Positions 8,490-19,568 of a DNA stretch of 64,000 bases are shown in pieces. Location: contig JARACJ010000014.1 in NCBI GenBank assembly GCA_028767165.1, forward strand, positions 1 through 64,000, given 5' to 3'. Both the position numbers and the translations under genes were made by a program. Origin of the DNA: Proteobacteria bacterium DTSAM18 (GTDB lineage: Bacteria; Myxococcota_A; UBA796; GCA-2862545). The notes below the pieces were generated by a model, which saw only the letters and a list, made by a program, of their open reading frames with translations, was not told the origin of the DNA and did not search any database. Position 1 is the stretch's first letter; each line of letters begins with the position of its first letter.

Positions 8490-9758
8490 ATGAGTGTGAC
8501 TGCAGTTGTGGGTGCACAGTGGGGTGACGAGGGCAAGGGCCGTATCGTCGACTGGCTGGCACAGAAGGCCGACATGGTCATCCGGTTCCAGGGCGGCGAC
8601 AACGCCGGCCATACCGTGGTGAACGAGTTCGGAAAATTCGCCCTGCACATCGTTCCCTCGGGCATCTTCAACCCTGCGACGGTCAACATCATCAGCGCAG
8701 GCACCGTGGTGAACCCGGACGGCATGCTCAAGGAGCTGGCCCACGTCGAGGCAGCCGGTGTGAACACCGACAACCTGTACGTGTCCTCCGCGGCCCACCT
8801 GGTGATGCCCTACCACCTGCTGCTCGACGAGCTGCAGGAGCAGGCGCGTTCCGGCAAGCACAAGATCGGCACCACCAAGCGCGGCATCGGTCCCACCTAC
8901 GCCGACAAGGCCGCCCGCTGGGGCCTGCGTGTGGGCGACCTGCTGCACCCCGAGCACTTCGAGAAGCGGCTGGCCAACGTCCTGCCCAAGAAGAACCTCG
9001 AGATCGAGCGCCTGGGCGGCGAGCCCATGGAGATGGACGAGCTCCTCGCCCTCGCCAGGACCTGGCGTGAGGCCATGGGCCACCGCATCATCGATGTGCT
9101 GCCCATGATCCGCGAGGCCGTCCTCGCCGAGAAGGATGTCCTCCTCGAGGGCCAGCTCGGCGTCATGCGCGACCTCGACTGGGGCACCTACCCCTACGTC
9201 ACCAGCTCCAACCCCATCGCGGGTGGCGCTGGCGTGGGCGCGGGCATCCCCCCGACCCGCATCACCGACGTCATCGGCGTCGTGAAGGCCTACTGCACCG
9301 CCGTCGGCGCCGGCCCGTTCCCGGTCGAGCTCAAGGACGAGTGGGGTCAGCGTCTGCGTGACGAGGGCAACGAGTACGGTGCCACCACCGGTCGTCCCCG
9401 TGCCTGTGGCTGGTTCGACGGCGTCGCCATCCGCCACGCCGCATGGCTCAACGGCTTCACCGGCCTCGCCATCACCAAGCTCGACGTCCTCGACACCTTC
9501 GAGGAGATCAAGGTCTGCACCGGCTACAAGCTCGATGGCGAGATCATCGACTACGTGCCCGACACCCCGGCCTACGAGAAGTGCGAGCCGATCTACGAGA
9601 CCTGGCCGGGCTGGCAGACCAGCACCCGCGACACGCGCAGCTGGGACGACCTGCCGAAGAACGCCCGCACGTTCCTGCATCGTCTCTCCGAGCTCGCCGG
9701 CGTCCGAATCCAGATGGTCTCGGTCGGCGCGGCCCGCGAAGAGCTGGTCGTCCTGTAA
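8490..9758 (+). CDS. purA: Adenylosuccinate synthetase
   Basis: Joins IMP and aspartate using GTP to make adenylosuccinate, the first step from IMP to AMP. The 422-residue length is normal. The GTP-site motif GDEGKG (12-17) lies near the N-terminus with the catalytic Asp, and [13 protein letters not shown] and SSNPIAGG are also present. The ATG at 8490 is preferred because TGAGGAG sits 8 bp upstream; a GTG at 8481 falls inside that ribosome site. It opens a run of eight purine genes on one strand, but a hairpin separates it from purB. Confidence 0.96.
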   Translation: MSVTAVVGAQWGDEGKGRIVDWLAQKADMVIRFQGGDNAGHTVVNEFGKFALHIVPSGIFNPATVNIISAGTVVNPDGMLKELAHVEAAGVNTDNLYVSSAAHLVMPYHLLLDELQEQARSGKHKIGTTKRGIGPTYADKAARWGLRVGDLLHPEHFEKRLANVLPKKNLEIERLGGEPMEMDELLALARTWREAMGHRIIDVLPMIREAVLAEKDVLLEGQLGVMRDLDWGTYPYVTSSNPIAGGAGVGAGIPPTRITDVIGVVKAYCTAVGAGPFPVELKDEWGQRLRDEGNEYGATTGRPRACGWFDGVAIRHAAWLNGFTGLAITKLDVLDTFEEIKVCTGYKLDGEIIDYVPDTPAYEKCEPIYETWPGWQTSTRDTRSWDDLPKNARTFLHRLSELAGVRIQMVSVGAAREELVVL

Positions 9759-9778
9759 ACCACATCCCTCCCTACGAA

Positions 9779-9812
9779 GATGCGCGCCTCCCCGGCGCGC
9801 ATCGGTTCTTTT
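9779..9812 (+). terminator. Rho-independent terminator or attenuator between purA and purB
   Basis: A perfect 10-bp stem (GATGCGCGCC / GGCGCGCATC) with a 5-base loop is followed by GGTTCTTTT. It lies 20 bp after the purA stop and 42 bp before purB, so it could end purA transcripts or thin transcription into the operon. Confidence 0.75.
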
Positions 9813-9853
9813 CAGGCGACCGTTCGTCCTCGCCTCTTCTGACGGAAGTGATC

Positions 9854-11287
9854 ATGTCCAACGAGAACTACTCCCACGACGTCTACCTCTCTCCCTTCAC
9901 CTGGCGTTACGGCTCCCAGAACATGCGTGAGATCTGGGGCGAGGTGAACAAGCGCCGTCTGTGGCGTCAGATCTGGATCGCCCTGGCCACCGTCCAGAGC
10001 GAGCTCGGCATCGTCAAGCCCGAGCAGGTAGAGGACCTCAAGGTCCACAAGGACAACATCGACATCGAGAACGCCCACCGTCTCGAGGCCGACCTCAAGC
10101 ACGATCTGATGGCCGAGGTCCACACCTACGCCGAGCAGGTCGGTGCCTCCGGCGGCATCATCCACCTCGGTGCCACCTCCATGGACATCGAGGACAACGC
10201 CGACGCCATGCGCATCCAGCAGGGCACCGCGTACATCGTGGCCCGCCTGCACACCGTGCTCGGCGTCATCCGCGAGCAGGTCGTCGAGTGGGCGGACGCC
10301 GCCACCATGGCCTTCACCCACCTGCAGCCCGCGGAGCCCACCACCATCGGCTACCGCCTGGCCCAGTACGCCCAGGACCTGCAGGTCGACCTGCTCGACC
10401 TGGCCCGCATCCTCGACCAGATCCGCGGCAAGGGCTTCAAGGGCGCCGTGGGCACCTCCGCCTCCTACGGCGAGCTCCTCGACGGCAAGGGCATCACCAC
10501 CCGTGAGTTCGAGTCCCGCGTGATGTCCCACCTGGGCATCGACGCCTTCGAGGCGGCCACCCAGACGGCCCCCCGCAAGCAGGAGTACCGTGTCCTCACG
10601 GCCCTCGCGTCCCTCGGCCAGTCCCTGTACAAGTTCGCCGCCGACCTGCGCCTCCTGCAGAGCCCCCCGCTGGGTGAGTGGGCCGAGCCCTTCGGCAAGA
10701 AGCAGATCGGCTCCTCCGCGATGCCCTTCAAGCGCAACCCCATCAACGCCGAGAACATGGACTCCCTGGCCCGGCTGCTGGCCGCCCTGCCTCGCGTCGC
10801 CTGGGACAACGCCGCGCACTCCTACCTCGAGCGCACCCTCGACGACTCGGCCAACCGCCGCTCCGTGCTGCCCGACGCCTTCCTGATCACCGACGAGCTG
10901 CTCAAGCGCGCCGAGCGCCTGCTGCGCGGCCTGCACGTGGATCGCCAGGCCTCCGCCAAGCTGCTGGCCGCCTACGGTCCCTTCGCCGCCACCGAGCGCC
11001 TGCTGATGGAGTGCGCCAAGCGCGGCGCCGACCGCCAGGAGTTCCACGAGATCATCCGTGAGCACTCCATGGTCGCATGGGCCGCCATCCGCACCAACCA
11101 GCCCAACCCGCTGGTCGAGAACCTGTGCAACGACGAGCGCGTCAACGAGTTCGCCACCCCCGAGGAGGCCATCAGCTGGATGGACGCCTCCGCCTACGTC
11201 GGCGACGCACCGGTCCGCGCCAAGGCCCTGGCCGAGGAGATCAGCAACACGCTCAACACCCTGTCCCACCTCGGTGAGGAGGCCTGA
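9854..11287 (+). CDS. purB: Adenylosuccinate lyase
   Basis: Cleaves fumarate from SAICAR and from adenylosuccinate, acting twice in purine synthesis. The protein has 477 residues. The fumarase/aspartase-superfamily signature GSSAMPFKRNP lies at 286-296 and provides the flexible catalytic loop. GATSMDIEDNAD and THLQPAEPTT are further active-site motifs. The ATG at 9854 begins MSNENYSHDVYLSPF; upstream frame is only read-through of purA in another phase. Its TGA overlaps the purC ATG by one base. Confidence 0.95.
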   Translation: MSNENYSHDVYLSPFTWRYGSQNMREIWGEVNKRRLWRQIWIALATVQSELGIVKPEQVEDLKVHKDNIDIENAHRLEADLKHDLMAEVHTYAEQVGASGGIIHLGATSMDIEDNADAMRIQQGTAYIVARLHTVLGVIREQVVEWADAATMAFTHLQPAEPTTIGYRLAQYAQDLQVDLLDLARILDQIRGKGFKGAVGTSASYGELLDGKGITTREFESRVMSHLGIDAFEAATQTAPRKQEYRVLTALASLGQSLYKFAADLRLLQSPPLGEWAEPFGKKQIGSSAMPFKRNPINAENMDSLARLLAALPRVAWDNAAHSYLERTLDDSANRRSVLPDAFLITDELLKRAERLLRGLHVDRQASAKLLAAYGPFAATERLLMECAKRGADRQEFHEIIREHSMVAWAAIRTNQPNPLVENLCNDERVNEFATPEEAISWMDASAYVGDAPVRAKALAEEISNTLNTLSHLGEEA

Positions 11288-12249
11288 TGATCTCCAAGGA
11301 TCAGCTCGCGGCCGCGCGTCCCCACGCGCTGCTCGAGACCCACTTCGAGGGTGTCGGCTCCCGCTACCAGGGCAAGGTCCGCGACGTCTACGTCAAGGAC
11401 GGCCACCGTGCCCTCGTGGCCACGGATCGCCTGAGCGCCTTCGACCGCAACATCGCGGCCATCCCCTTCAAGGGCCAGGTGCTCAACCAGCTCAGCGCCT
11501 GGTGGTTCGAGCAGACCAAGGACGTCATCGCCAACCACGTGGTGGCGGTGCCCGATCCCAACGTCACCGTCGGCCGTGAGGCCGAGCCCCTCATGGTCGA
11601 GGTGGTCGTCCGGGCCTACATCACCGGCGTCACCGACACCTCCCTGTGGATGAACTACTCCCAGGGCAAGGATCCCTACGGTGTGCAGCTCCCCGAGGGC
11701 CTGAAGAAGAACGATCGCCTGCCCGCCCACATCGTCACGCCCACCACCAAGGGCCTGGCCGGTGAGCACGATCGTCCCATCTCCAGCGCCGAGGTCGTCT
11801 CCCTGGGCATCCTCAGCAACGCCCAGTGGGCCGAGGTGCAGTCCGCCGCCCTCGAGGTGTTCCGTCGGGGCACCGAGGTGGCCGACGCCGCCGGCCTCAT
11901 CCTGGTCGACACCAAGTACGAGTTCGGCATCATCGACGGCGTCATCTCGCTCATCGACGAGATCCACACGCCCGACTCCAGCCGCTACTGGCGCAAGAGC
12001 GACTACGAAGAGGCGATGGCCGAGGGCCGTGAGCCCGAGGGCCTCGACAAGGAGTACGTCCGTCGCTGGCTCGCCGGCCAGGGCTACACCGGCGAGGGCC
12101 CCGTGCCCGTGCCTCCCGACGAGGTCGTCTTCGAGCTCGCCACCCGCTACATCGACCTGTACGAGCGTCTCACCGGTGAGACCTTCGTGCCCGGTGAGCA
12201 GCCTGTCGGTCCCCGGATCGAGAAGGCCCTGAAGGAGTGGACCCCCTGA
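11287..12249 (+). CDS. purC: SAICAR synthetase, long (Ade1-like) form
   Basis: Condenses CAIR with aspartate using ATP. At 320 residues it is longer than the usual ~240-residue bacterial enzyme and resembles the yeast Ade1 type. Key pieces are GKVRDVY near residue 30, SAFDRNIAAIPFKG, VVRAYITG, KYEFGIIDG, and the IDEIHTPDSSRYW segment of the active site. The start overlaps the purB stop by one base and the TGA overlaps the purF start in the same way, so translation of the three is probably coupled. Confidence 0.95.
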   Translation: MISKDQLAAARPHALLETHFEGVGSRYQGKVRDVYVKDGHRALVATDRLSAFDRNIAAIPFKGQVLNQLSAWWFEQTKDVIANHVVAVPDPNVTVGREAEPLMVEVVVRAYITGVTDTSLWMNYSQGKDPYGVQLPEGLKKNDRLPAHIVTPTTKGLAGEHDRPISSAEVVSLGILSNAQWAEVQSAALEVFRRGTEVADAAGLILVDTKYEFGIIDGVISLIDEIHTPDSSRYWRKSDYEEAMAEGREPEGLDKEYVRRWLAGQGYTGEGPVPVPPDEVVFELATRYIDLYERLTGETFVPGEQPVGPRIEKALKEWTP

Positions 12250-13730
12250 TGCGCGCACTGGAAGACGATTTCGACCGCCCGAAAGAGGAATGCGGCGTGG
12301 TGGGCTTCTGGACCCACCCGGAGATGAAGGCCGAGGTCGCTCGCATGGCCTTCTTCTCGCTGTACGCGCTGCAGCACCGTGGTCAGGAGTCTGCCGGCAT
12401 GGCGGTCTCCGACGGCAACCTCGTCACCATGCACAAGGGCATGGGGCTCGTGAGCCAGGTGTTCGACGAGACCGCCATGACCAACCTGAAGGGCCACTTC
12501 GGCATCGGACACAACCGGTACTCCACCACCGGTGACTCCCACGTCCGCAACGCCCAGCCCTACCACGTGAGCACCCTGCACGGCCCGCTGAGCGTCGCCC
12601 ACAACGGCAACGTCACCAACGCCGCCGCGCTGCGGAAGGCCCTGATGGAGCGTGGCGTCGGCCTGATGTCCACCTCCGACACCGAGGTCATCACCCAGTA
12701 CCTGGCCGCGCCGGTTCCCTTCAAGGACCGCACCGCGCCCCGGTGGGAGCAGCGCCTGGCGCAGCTCCTCGACGTGGCCGAGGGCGCCTACAGCCTCGTG
12801 GTCATGACCCGCGACTGCCTGTACGCCATGCGCGATCCCCTGGGCATGCGTCCGCTGTGCCTGGGTCGCCTGAAGAACCGCGACGGCAAGGTGATGGGCT
12901 GGATGGTGGCGTCGGAGTCCTCCGCGCTGCTCACCCTGGGCGCCAAGCACCTGCGCGAGGTCGGCCCCGGCGAGATCATCCGCATCGACAAGAACGGCAT
13001 CACCACGGTCAAGCCGCCGGTGGCCGAGAAGTCCACGGCCATGTGCATCTTCGAGCACGTGTACTTCGCCCGTCCGGACTCCAAGATCGAGGGCCAGACG
13101 GTGCAGGTCGTGCGTCAGCGCATGGGCACCCAGCTCGCCAAGGAGGCGCCGGCGGAGGCCGACGTGGTCTTCGGCGTGCCGGACTCCTCCCTGCCGAGCG
13201 CCATGGCCTACGCGGAGGCCACGGGCCTTCCCCAGACCGAGGGCCTGATCAAGAACCGCTACATCGGCCGTACCTTCATCGAGCCCACCCAGGAGATGCG
13301 CGAGAACAAGGTCCGCCTGAAGTTCAACGCACTCCGGGAGAACCTCGAGGGCAAGCGGGTCGTCATGATCGACGACTCCATCGTCCGCGGCACCACCATG
13401 TACCAGCTGGTGCGCCTGGTGCGTGAGGCGGGCAAGGCCAAGGAAGTCCACGTCCGCATCGCGTCGCCGCCGATCAACAACCCCTGCTACATGGGTGTGG
13501 ATCTGGCGTCCCGCGAGCACCTGATGGCCGCCCAGATGGATGTCGATGCCATGTGCAAGGCCATCGGTGCCGACAGCCTGGCGTTCCTGAGCCCCGAGGG
13601 CCTGCACAAGGCCGTCCGCGGCGACGAGCCCAAGCCCTGTGGCCACTGCGATGCCTGCTTCACCGGCAACTACCCGGTCGACGTCTCCTTCTTCGAGGAG
13701 TCCGACGCCAAGCGACAGTTCGAGCTCTGA
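12249..13730 (+). CDS. purF: Amidophosphoribosyltransferase
   Basis: Commits PRPP to purine synthesis by making phosphoribosylamine from glutamine. The start at 12249 overlaps the purC stop. It leaves a 14-residue propeptide before Cys15 (CGVVGF), the Ntn-hydrolase nucleophile that must be exposed by cleavage. The PRPP loop is VVMIDDSIVRGTT. Cysteines in CIFEHVYFARPDS, NPCYMGVD and CDACFTGNYP match the four that bind the [4Fe-4S] cluster in Bacillus-type PurF, so this is the oxygen-labile subtype, not the E. coli type. Length is 493 residues. Confidence 0.96.
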   Translation: MRALEDDFDRPKEECGVVGFWTHPEMKAEVARMAFFSLYALQHRGQESAGMAVSDGNLVTMHKGMGLVSQVFDETAMTNLKGHFGIGHNRYSTTGDSHVRNAQPYHVSTLHGPLSVAHNGNVTNAAALRKALMERGVGLMSTSDTEVITQYLAAPVPFKDRTAPRWEQRLAQLLDVAEGAYSLVVMTRDCLYAMRDPLGMRPLCLGRLKNRDGKVMGWMVASESSALLTLGAKHLREVGPGEIIRIDKNGITTVKPPVAEKSTAMCIFEHVYFARPDSKIEGQTVQVVRQRMGTQLAKEAPAEADVVFGVPDSSLPSAMAYAEATGLPQTEGLIKNRYIGRTFIEPTQEMRENKVRLKFNALRENLEGKRVVMIDDSIVRGTTMYQLVRLVREAGKAKEVHVRIASPPINNPCYMGVDLASREHLMAAQMDVDAMCKAIGADSLAFLSPEGLHKAVRGDEPKPCGHCDACFTGNYPVDVSFFEESDAKRQFEL

Positions 13731-13739
13731 GGAGTCACG

Positions 13740-15011
<1,272 letters not shown>

Positions 15012-15022
15012 GGAGACACACT

Positions 15023-16054
15023 ATGTCTGGAGTCAACTACCGCGACGCGGGCGTGGATATCGACGCGGGTCACAAGGCCGTGTCCCTGATGAAGGCCGCT
15101 GTGGAGCGCACCCACGGTCCCCGCGTGCTGGGTGGCCTCGGTGCCTTCGGTGGCCTGTTCGACGCCTCCTTCATGAAGGACATGGAGGCCCCTCTGCTGG
15201 TCTCCTCCGCCGACGGCGTCGGCACCAAGACCAAGGTGGCCGTGGCCGTGGACCGCTACGACACCGTGGGCCAGGACATCGTCAACCACTGCGTGAACGA
15301 CATCCTCGTGCAGGGCGCCGAGCCCCTGTTCTTCCTGGACTACGTGGCCGCTTCCAAGCTCGACCCCATCATGGTGTCCGATCTGGTGAAGGGCGCCGCC
15401 AAGGCCTGCGAGGAGAATGGTTGCGCGCTGCTGGGTGGCGAGACCGCCGAGATGCCCGGCGTGTACGAGCAGGGTGAGTTCGATCTCGCCGGCACCATCA
15501 TCGGCGTGGTCGACCGTCCCAACCTCGTCACCGGCGAGCGCATGGAGCAGGGCGACATCGTGGTGGCGCTGCCCTCCGTGGGCCTGCACACCAACGGCTT
15601 CTCCCTGGCACGCAAGATCTTCGAGAACCACGATCTCGCCGCGCCCTGCGCCGAGCTTGATGGCCAGATCCTGTCGGACGTCCTGCTGGTGCCCCACCGC
15701 TCCTACCTGCCCGAGTACCGCAAGCTGAAGGCTGCGAGCGTCGACATCCGCGGCATGGTGCACATCACCGGCGGTGGCCTCGTCGAGAACCCCCCCCGGA
15801 TCCTGTCGGACGACCTGTCCTTCGACTTCGACCTGGGCTCCTTCTCCTTCCCCCCGGTCTTCGCGCTGATGCAGGAGCTCGGCAAGGTCGACACCATGGA
15901 GATGCTGCGCGTCTTCAACTGCGGCGTCGGCATGCTGTTCGTCATCCCCGCAGCAGACAAGGACGCCGCCCTGGCCGCCCTCGGCGACGAGGCCTGGGTC
16001 CTGGGCTCCGTCACCGCCCGTGGCGAGACCCCGGTGATCTTCCAGGGAGCCTGA
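15023..16054 (+). CDS. purM: AIR synthetase (FGAM cyclo-ligase)
   Basis: Closes the imidazole ring of formylglycinamidine ribonucleotide using ATP. The 343-residue PurM-fold protein shows SADGVGTKTKVA and GLHTNGFSLARK with the usual spacing. The ATG at 15023 follows GAGGAG; an ATG five codons upstream overlaps that site and is not used here. Its substrate is made by PurL, whose gene is not in the window. Confidence 0.95.
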   Translation: MSGVNYRDAGVDIDAGHKAVSLMKAAVERTHGPRVLGGLGAFGGLFDASFMKDMEAPLLVSSADGVGTKTKVAVAVDRYDTVGQDIVNHCVNDILVQGAEPLFFLDYVAASKLDPIMVSDLVKGAAKACEENGCALLGGETAEMPGVYEQGEFDLAGTIIGVVDRPNLVTGERMEQGDIVVALPSVGLHTNGFSLARKIFENHDLAAPCAELDGQILSDVLLVPHRSYLPEYRKLKAASVDIRGMVHITGGGLVENPPRILSDDLSFDFDLGSFSFPPVFALMQELGKVDTMEMLRVFNCGVGMLFVIPAADKDAALAALGDEAWVLGSVTARGETPVIFQGA

Positions 16055-16058
16055 GTCC

Positions 16059-16658
16059 ATGGCGCGCATCGTCGTCCTCATCTCCGGCAGTGGCACCAAC
16101 CTGCAGGCCATCCTCGACGCCGTCGCGTCGGGGCGCCTGTCCGGTGAGGTGGTCGCCGTCATCTCCAACCGCGGCAAGGCCTATGGCCTCGAGCGGGCGA
16201 AGAAGGCCGGTGTGCCCACCGAGGTGCTCGGCTTCCTTCCCTTCAAGCGGGCAGGCAGGTCCCGTGAGGACTACGACGCCGCACTGGCCGAGCTGGTGCA
16301 GTCCTACGAGCCCGATCTGGTGGTGCTCGCGGGCTTCATGCGCATCCTCACTCCTGCGTTCATCGACCCCCTGCAGGGACGCATCCTGAACCTGCACCCG
16401 GCACTGCCCGGGCAGTTCCCCGGCGCCGACGGCATCGGGGACGCCTTCAAGGCGTTCCAGCGGGGCGAGGTCGATCACACGGGCGTGATGGTCCACTGGG
16501 TCATCCCGGAGGTCGACGCCGGCCCCGTGGTGGCCACGGCCGTCGTGCCCATCGAAGAAAACGATACCCTCGAGACTCTCGAGGAGCGGATCCACCGCAC
16601 GGAGCACGAGCTCCTGGTGAGCGCCATCGATCAGGTGCTCCGCTCCTCCAACGACTGA
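16059..16658 (+). CDS. purN: Phosphoribosylglycinamide formyltransferase
   Basis: Transfers formyl from 10-formyltetrahydrofolate to GAR. The 199-residue protein begins with the phosphate loop LISGSGTNLQAI. It shows NLHPALPGQFPG, carrying the catalytic Asn-His pair, and HTGVMVHWVIPEVDAGP, carrying the catalytic Asp. Only 4 bp separate it from the purM stop. The folate-dependent PurN is used here; no purT is seen. Confidence 0.94.
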   Translation: MARIVVLISGSGTNLQAILDAVASGRLSGEVVAVISNRGKAYGLERAKKAGVPTEVLGFLPFKRAGRSREDYDAALAELVQSYEPDLVVLAGFMRILTPAFIDPLQGRILNLHPALPGQFPGADGIGDAFKAFQRGEVDHTGVMVHWVIPEVDAGPVVATAVVPIEENDTLETLEERIHRTEHELLVSAIDQVLRSSND

Positions 16659-16675
16659 TCTTCGGAGATCCTGCA

Positions 16676-18202
16676 ATGACCAAGCGAGCAATTCTGAGCG
16701 TGTGGGACAAGACCGGGCTGGTGGATCTGGCCCGCGGTCTCGCCGGCCACGGCTACGAGCTGGTGGCATCCGGCGGTTCCGCCCGCATGCTGGTGGAAGC
16801 CGGCCTGCCTGTGACCCAGGTGGACGACGTCACCGGTCACCCCGAGATCCTCGGCGGCCGCGTGAAGACCCTGCACCCCGCGATCCACGGCGGCATCCTG
16901 TCCCGCCGCACCGACGAGCACCTGTCCGAGCTCAAGGAGCACGGCATCACGCCCGTCGACATCGTGGTCTGCAACCTGTACCCGTTCCAGCGCACCATCG
17001 CGACGCCCGGCGTCACCGTGGCCGAGGCCATCGAGCAGATCGACATCGGTGGTGTCACCCTGCTGCGCGCCGCCGCGAAGAACCACGAGTCCGTGGCTAT
17101 CGTGTGCGATCCGGCCGACTACGACGACCTGCTGCTCTCCGTGGCCCACGGCTCCCTCGACGAGAAGAAGCGCCAGCAGCTCGCCCTCAAGGCCTTCCGC
17201 ATGACCGCCACCTACGACGTCGCCATCTCCGACTGGATGGCCGGCGTGGTGGGTGAGGATGCAGCCCTGCCCGAGCTGCTGACCCTGCGCGCCCGCAAGG
17301 TCTCCACCATGCGCTACGGCGAGAACAGCCACCAGCAGGCTGCCCTGTACCGCTTCGAGGGTGCGGAGCCCGCGTTCGAGAAGATCGGTGGCCTGAAGGA
17401 CCTGTCCTACAACAACCTCATCGACCTCGAGGCCGCCTGGGCCATGGTCGAGGAGTTCGACCGTCCGGCGTGCGCCATCATCAAGCACACCAACCCCTCC
17501 GGTCTGGCCGTGGCCGACGATCTCGTCACCGCCTTCCAGCGGGCCCTGGAGTGCGACCCCGTCTCCGCGTTCGGCTCCATCATCGCCTGCAACCGCGAGG
17601 TCACCGCTGACTTCGTGAAGGCCATGGGCAAGCTGTTCACCGAGATCATCGCCGCACCTTCCTTCACCGACGAGGCCCTCGAGATCCTGGGTCGTCGCAA
17701 GAAGAACTGCCGCCTGATGCGCTGGACCGGTGCCGCTGCTGCGCCCCAGCGCGTGGTCTCCGAGGTGCACGGCGGCCTGCTGGTGCAGACCGTCGACGAC
17801 AAGGGTGGCGACATGGACGGCTGGAAGGTCGTCACCGAGCGTCAGCCCACCGAGGAAGAGCTCCGCGATCTGCGCTTCGCCGTCATCGCCTGCAAGCACG
17901 TCAAGTCCAACGCCATCATCTACGTGAAGGACGAGGCCACCGTGGGCGTGGGCGCCGGTCAGATGAACCGCGTCGACTCGGTGCGCATCGGTGCCTGGCG
18001 CGCCGGCGACCGCACCAAGGGTGCCGTGCTCGCTTCCGACGCCTTCTTCCCCTTCGCCGATGGCCTGGAAGAGGCCGCGAAGACCGGCGTGACCGCCGTG
18101 GTGCAGCCCGGCGGCTCCATCCGCGACGACGAGGTCATCGAGGCTGCCAACCGCCTCGGCATCGCCATGGTGATGACCGGCGTTCGCCACTTCAAGCACT
18201 GA
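16676..18202 (+). CDS. purH: Bifunctional AICAR transformylase / IMP cyclohydrolase
   Basis: Carries out the last two steps to IMP. The 508-residue protein has the N-terminal cyclohydrolase (MGS-like) domain with SVWDKTGLVDLA and GRVKTLHP. The larger transformylase domain has RYGENSHQ, the catalytic Lys-His region KHTNPSG, KHVKSNAI and GAGQMNRVDS. It closes the operon 17 bp after purN and is followed by two hairpins. Confidence 0.96.
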   Translation: MTKRAILSVWDKTGLVDLARGLAGHGYELVASGGSARMLVEAGLPVTQVDDVTGHPEILGGRVKTLHPAIHGGILSRRTDEHLSELKEHGITPVDIVVCNLYPFQRTIATPGVTVAEAIEQIDIGGVTLLRAAAKNHESVAIVCDPADYDDLLLSVAHGSLDEKKRQQLALKAFRMTATYDVAISDWMAGVVGEDAALPELLTLRARKVSTMRYGENSHQQAALYRFEGAEPAFEKIGGLKDLSYNNLIDLEAAWAMVEEFDRPACAIIKHTNPSGLAVADDLVTAFQRALECDPVSAFGSIIACNREVTADFVKAMGKLFTEIIAAPSFTDEALEILGRRKKNCRLMRWTGAAAAPQRVVSEVHGGLLVQTVDDKGGDMDGWKVVTERQPTEEELRDLRFAVIACKHVKSNAIIYVKDEATVGVGAGQMNRVDSVRIGAWRAGDRTKGAVLASDAFFPFADGLEEAAKTGVTAVVQPGGSIRDDEVIEAANRLGIAMVMTGVRHFKH

Positions 18203-18212
18203 GAGAAGGGGA

Positions 18213-18238
18213 GGCGGGCTGCGACGTTGCGGCCCGCC
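18213..18238 (+). terminator. Hairpin just after purH
   Basis: A stem of GGCGGGC pairing with GCCCGCC, closed by an inner loop containing GACGTT, lies 10 bp after the purH stop. It is followed by CCATTCTTCG, which is only weakly T-rich, so this may slow rather than end transcription ahead of the stronger hairpin downstream. Confidence 0.5.
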
Positions 18239-18260
18239 CCATTCTTCGTCACTGCACTCG

Positions 18261-18292
18261 GCCCGTACCAGGAGTACGGGCTTTCGTTTGTT
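18261..18292 (+). terminator. Strong rho-independent terminator of the pur operon
   Basis: A perfect 8-bp stem (GCCCGTAC / GTACGGGC) with loop CAGGA is followed at once by TTTCGTTTGTT. Position and form mark the end of the purine operon. Confidence 0.85.
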
Positions 18293-18572
18293 CCTCGCCT
18301 GGGACGAGCCGCAACGCCGCATCCCTTGGGTGTGTGGCTGAAGAGGTGGCGCTGGGATTGCTTTCGCGTTTCCTGGGGCTGCTGTGGCCGCTGGCTCGCG
18401 AGTGCCCCTGGTATCCGCCCCTCTCCGCTCGGTCCCACGCTTTTTGCGGGTCAGCAATAATTGCGCCTCGTACCGGGAGTATGTGTCCGGTATTTGAATT
18501 CCACATGTTCTCCCTGCATCTTGGCGATCCGCGATGGGTCCGGCCCGTCGAGGACTGCCAAGGAGATCTGGG
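18293..18572. other. Intergenic region upstream of the muramidase gene
   Basis: About 280 bp with no gene. The stretch 18440-18520 is AT-richer (GTCAGCAATAATTGCG, GGTATTTGAATTCC) than anything nearby and is the likely promoter region of the next gene, though no confident -35/-10 pair is called. Confidence 0.4.
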
Positions 18573-19529
18573 ATGAACGAGTTGATGCGGAAGGAGTCGA
18601 GGTTCGGGGCGAGGGTGCTGTCCGGTGAGCAGGGGGCGCCCGGGGGCGACCTCGTGGATCCGGCGGCGGCGGGGGCGCTACGGGATCCGTTGATGGGGAT
18701 GCAGACCCGCTACACCGACACCCTGCAGGGGGCGCCGGTGGGGGCGATCCAGCATCCGTCGGGGCCAGGGGGTGGCGGCACCTCCAGCCGTACCGGGCAG
18801 CAGGGGGGCACGAGCGGCACGGCCGACACCAGCGATCCCTTCACGGTCGGCAACGGCCAGCTCACCTTCGATGCCGAGGGGCAGGAGGGTGGCCGCTACC
18901 ACACCCGCACGGCGCACTGGCCCGGCGGGGCGAGCGGGGTCACCATCGGGCGGGGCTACGATCTCGGCCAGCGGGGCCGCAAGGAGATCCTGGCCCACAT
19001 GGAACAGGCGGGGATCGCGGCCGGGGATGCCGCGAAGTTCGCCCGTGCCGCGGGGCTCAAGGGGGCCCGGGCCAAGGCGTTCCTGCGGGCCAACAAGGAT
19101 CTGCCGGAGATCACCCCGGCACAGCAGAAGGTGCTGTTCGACATCGTCTACGGTGAGCTCGCGGCCGACGTCGAGCGTATCAGCGGCAACTACGCGAAGA
19201 GCGCCGGGCGGCGGAGCGGCAACCCGGAGGACTTCGAGGTCGACTGGGACAACCTCGATCCCGTCCTGCGGGATCTGGTCGTCGACCTTCGCTACCGGGG
19301 CGACTACACGCCCGCCACCCGCAAGAAGGTCCAGCCCCTGCTCATCGACAACGACGTCGAGGGCATGAAGAAGCTCATGGCCGACCGGGACTTCTGGAAG
19401 GGGGTTCCGAACGACCGCTTCGAGCGCCGCATGGACGCCTTCGACGACATCGGGCCCACCAGCATGCGCATGGAGCACTGGAACGTGGCCGGTACGGAGG
19501 AGGGGGCAGACGCCGCGGGCGTCGTCTGA
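18573..19529 (+). CDS. Pesticin/T4-lysozyme-like muramidase, no signal peptide
   Basis: A 318-residue protein with a Gly/Ser/Thr-rich, apparently disordered N-terminal third (1-95) and a C-terminal glycoside hydrolase-like domain. The segment from E102 through GVTIGRGYDLG places Glu102, Thr124 and Asp130 at separations of 22 and 6 residues. This matches the Glu-Thr-Asp triad of the pesticin/T4-lysozyme fold that cuts peptidoglycan glycan strands. No signal peptide or lipobox is visible, so it would need a special export route, act after lysis, or be an injected effector. The ATG follows AAGGAGATC. No obvious immunity gene is adjacent. Confidence 0.7.
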   Translation: MNELMRKESRFGARVLSGEQGAPGGDLVDPAAAGALRDPLMGMQTRYTDTLQGAPVGAIQHPSGPGGGGTSSRTGQQGGTSGTADTSDPFTVGNGQLTFDAEGQEGGRYHTRTAHWPGGASGVTIGRGYDLGQRGRKEILAHMEQAGIAAGDAAKFARAAGLKGARAKAFLRANKDLPEITPAQQKVLFDIVYGELAADVERISGNYAKSAGRRSGNPEDFEVDWDNLDPVLRDLVVDLRYRGDYTPATRKKVQPLLIDNDVEGMKKLMADRDFWKGVPNDRFERRMDAFDDIGPTSMRMEHWNVAGTEEGADAAGVV

Positions 19530-19568
19530 GCCCGCTCCACCGTCCCCCCAACGCGGTGGATCAGGCAC

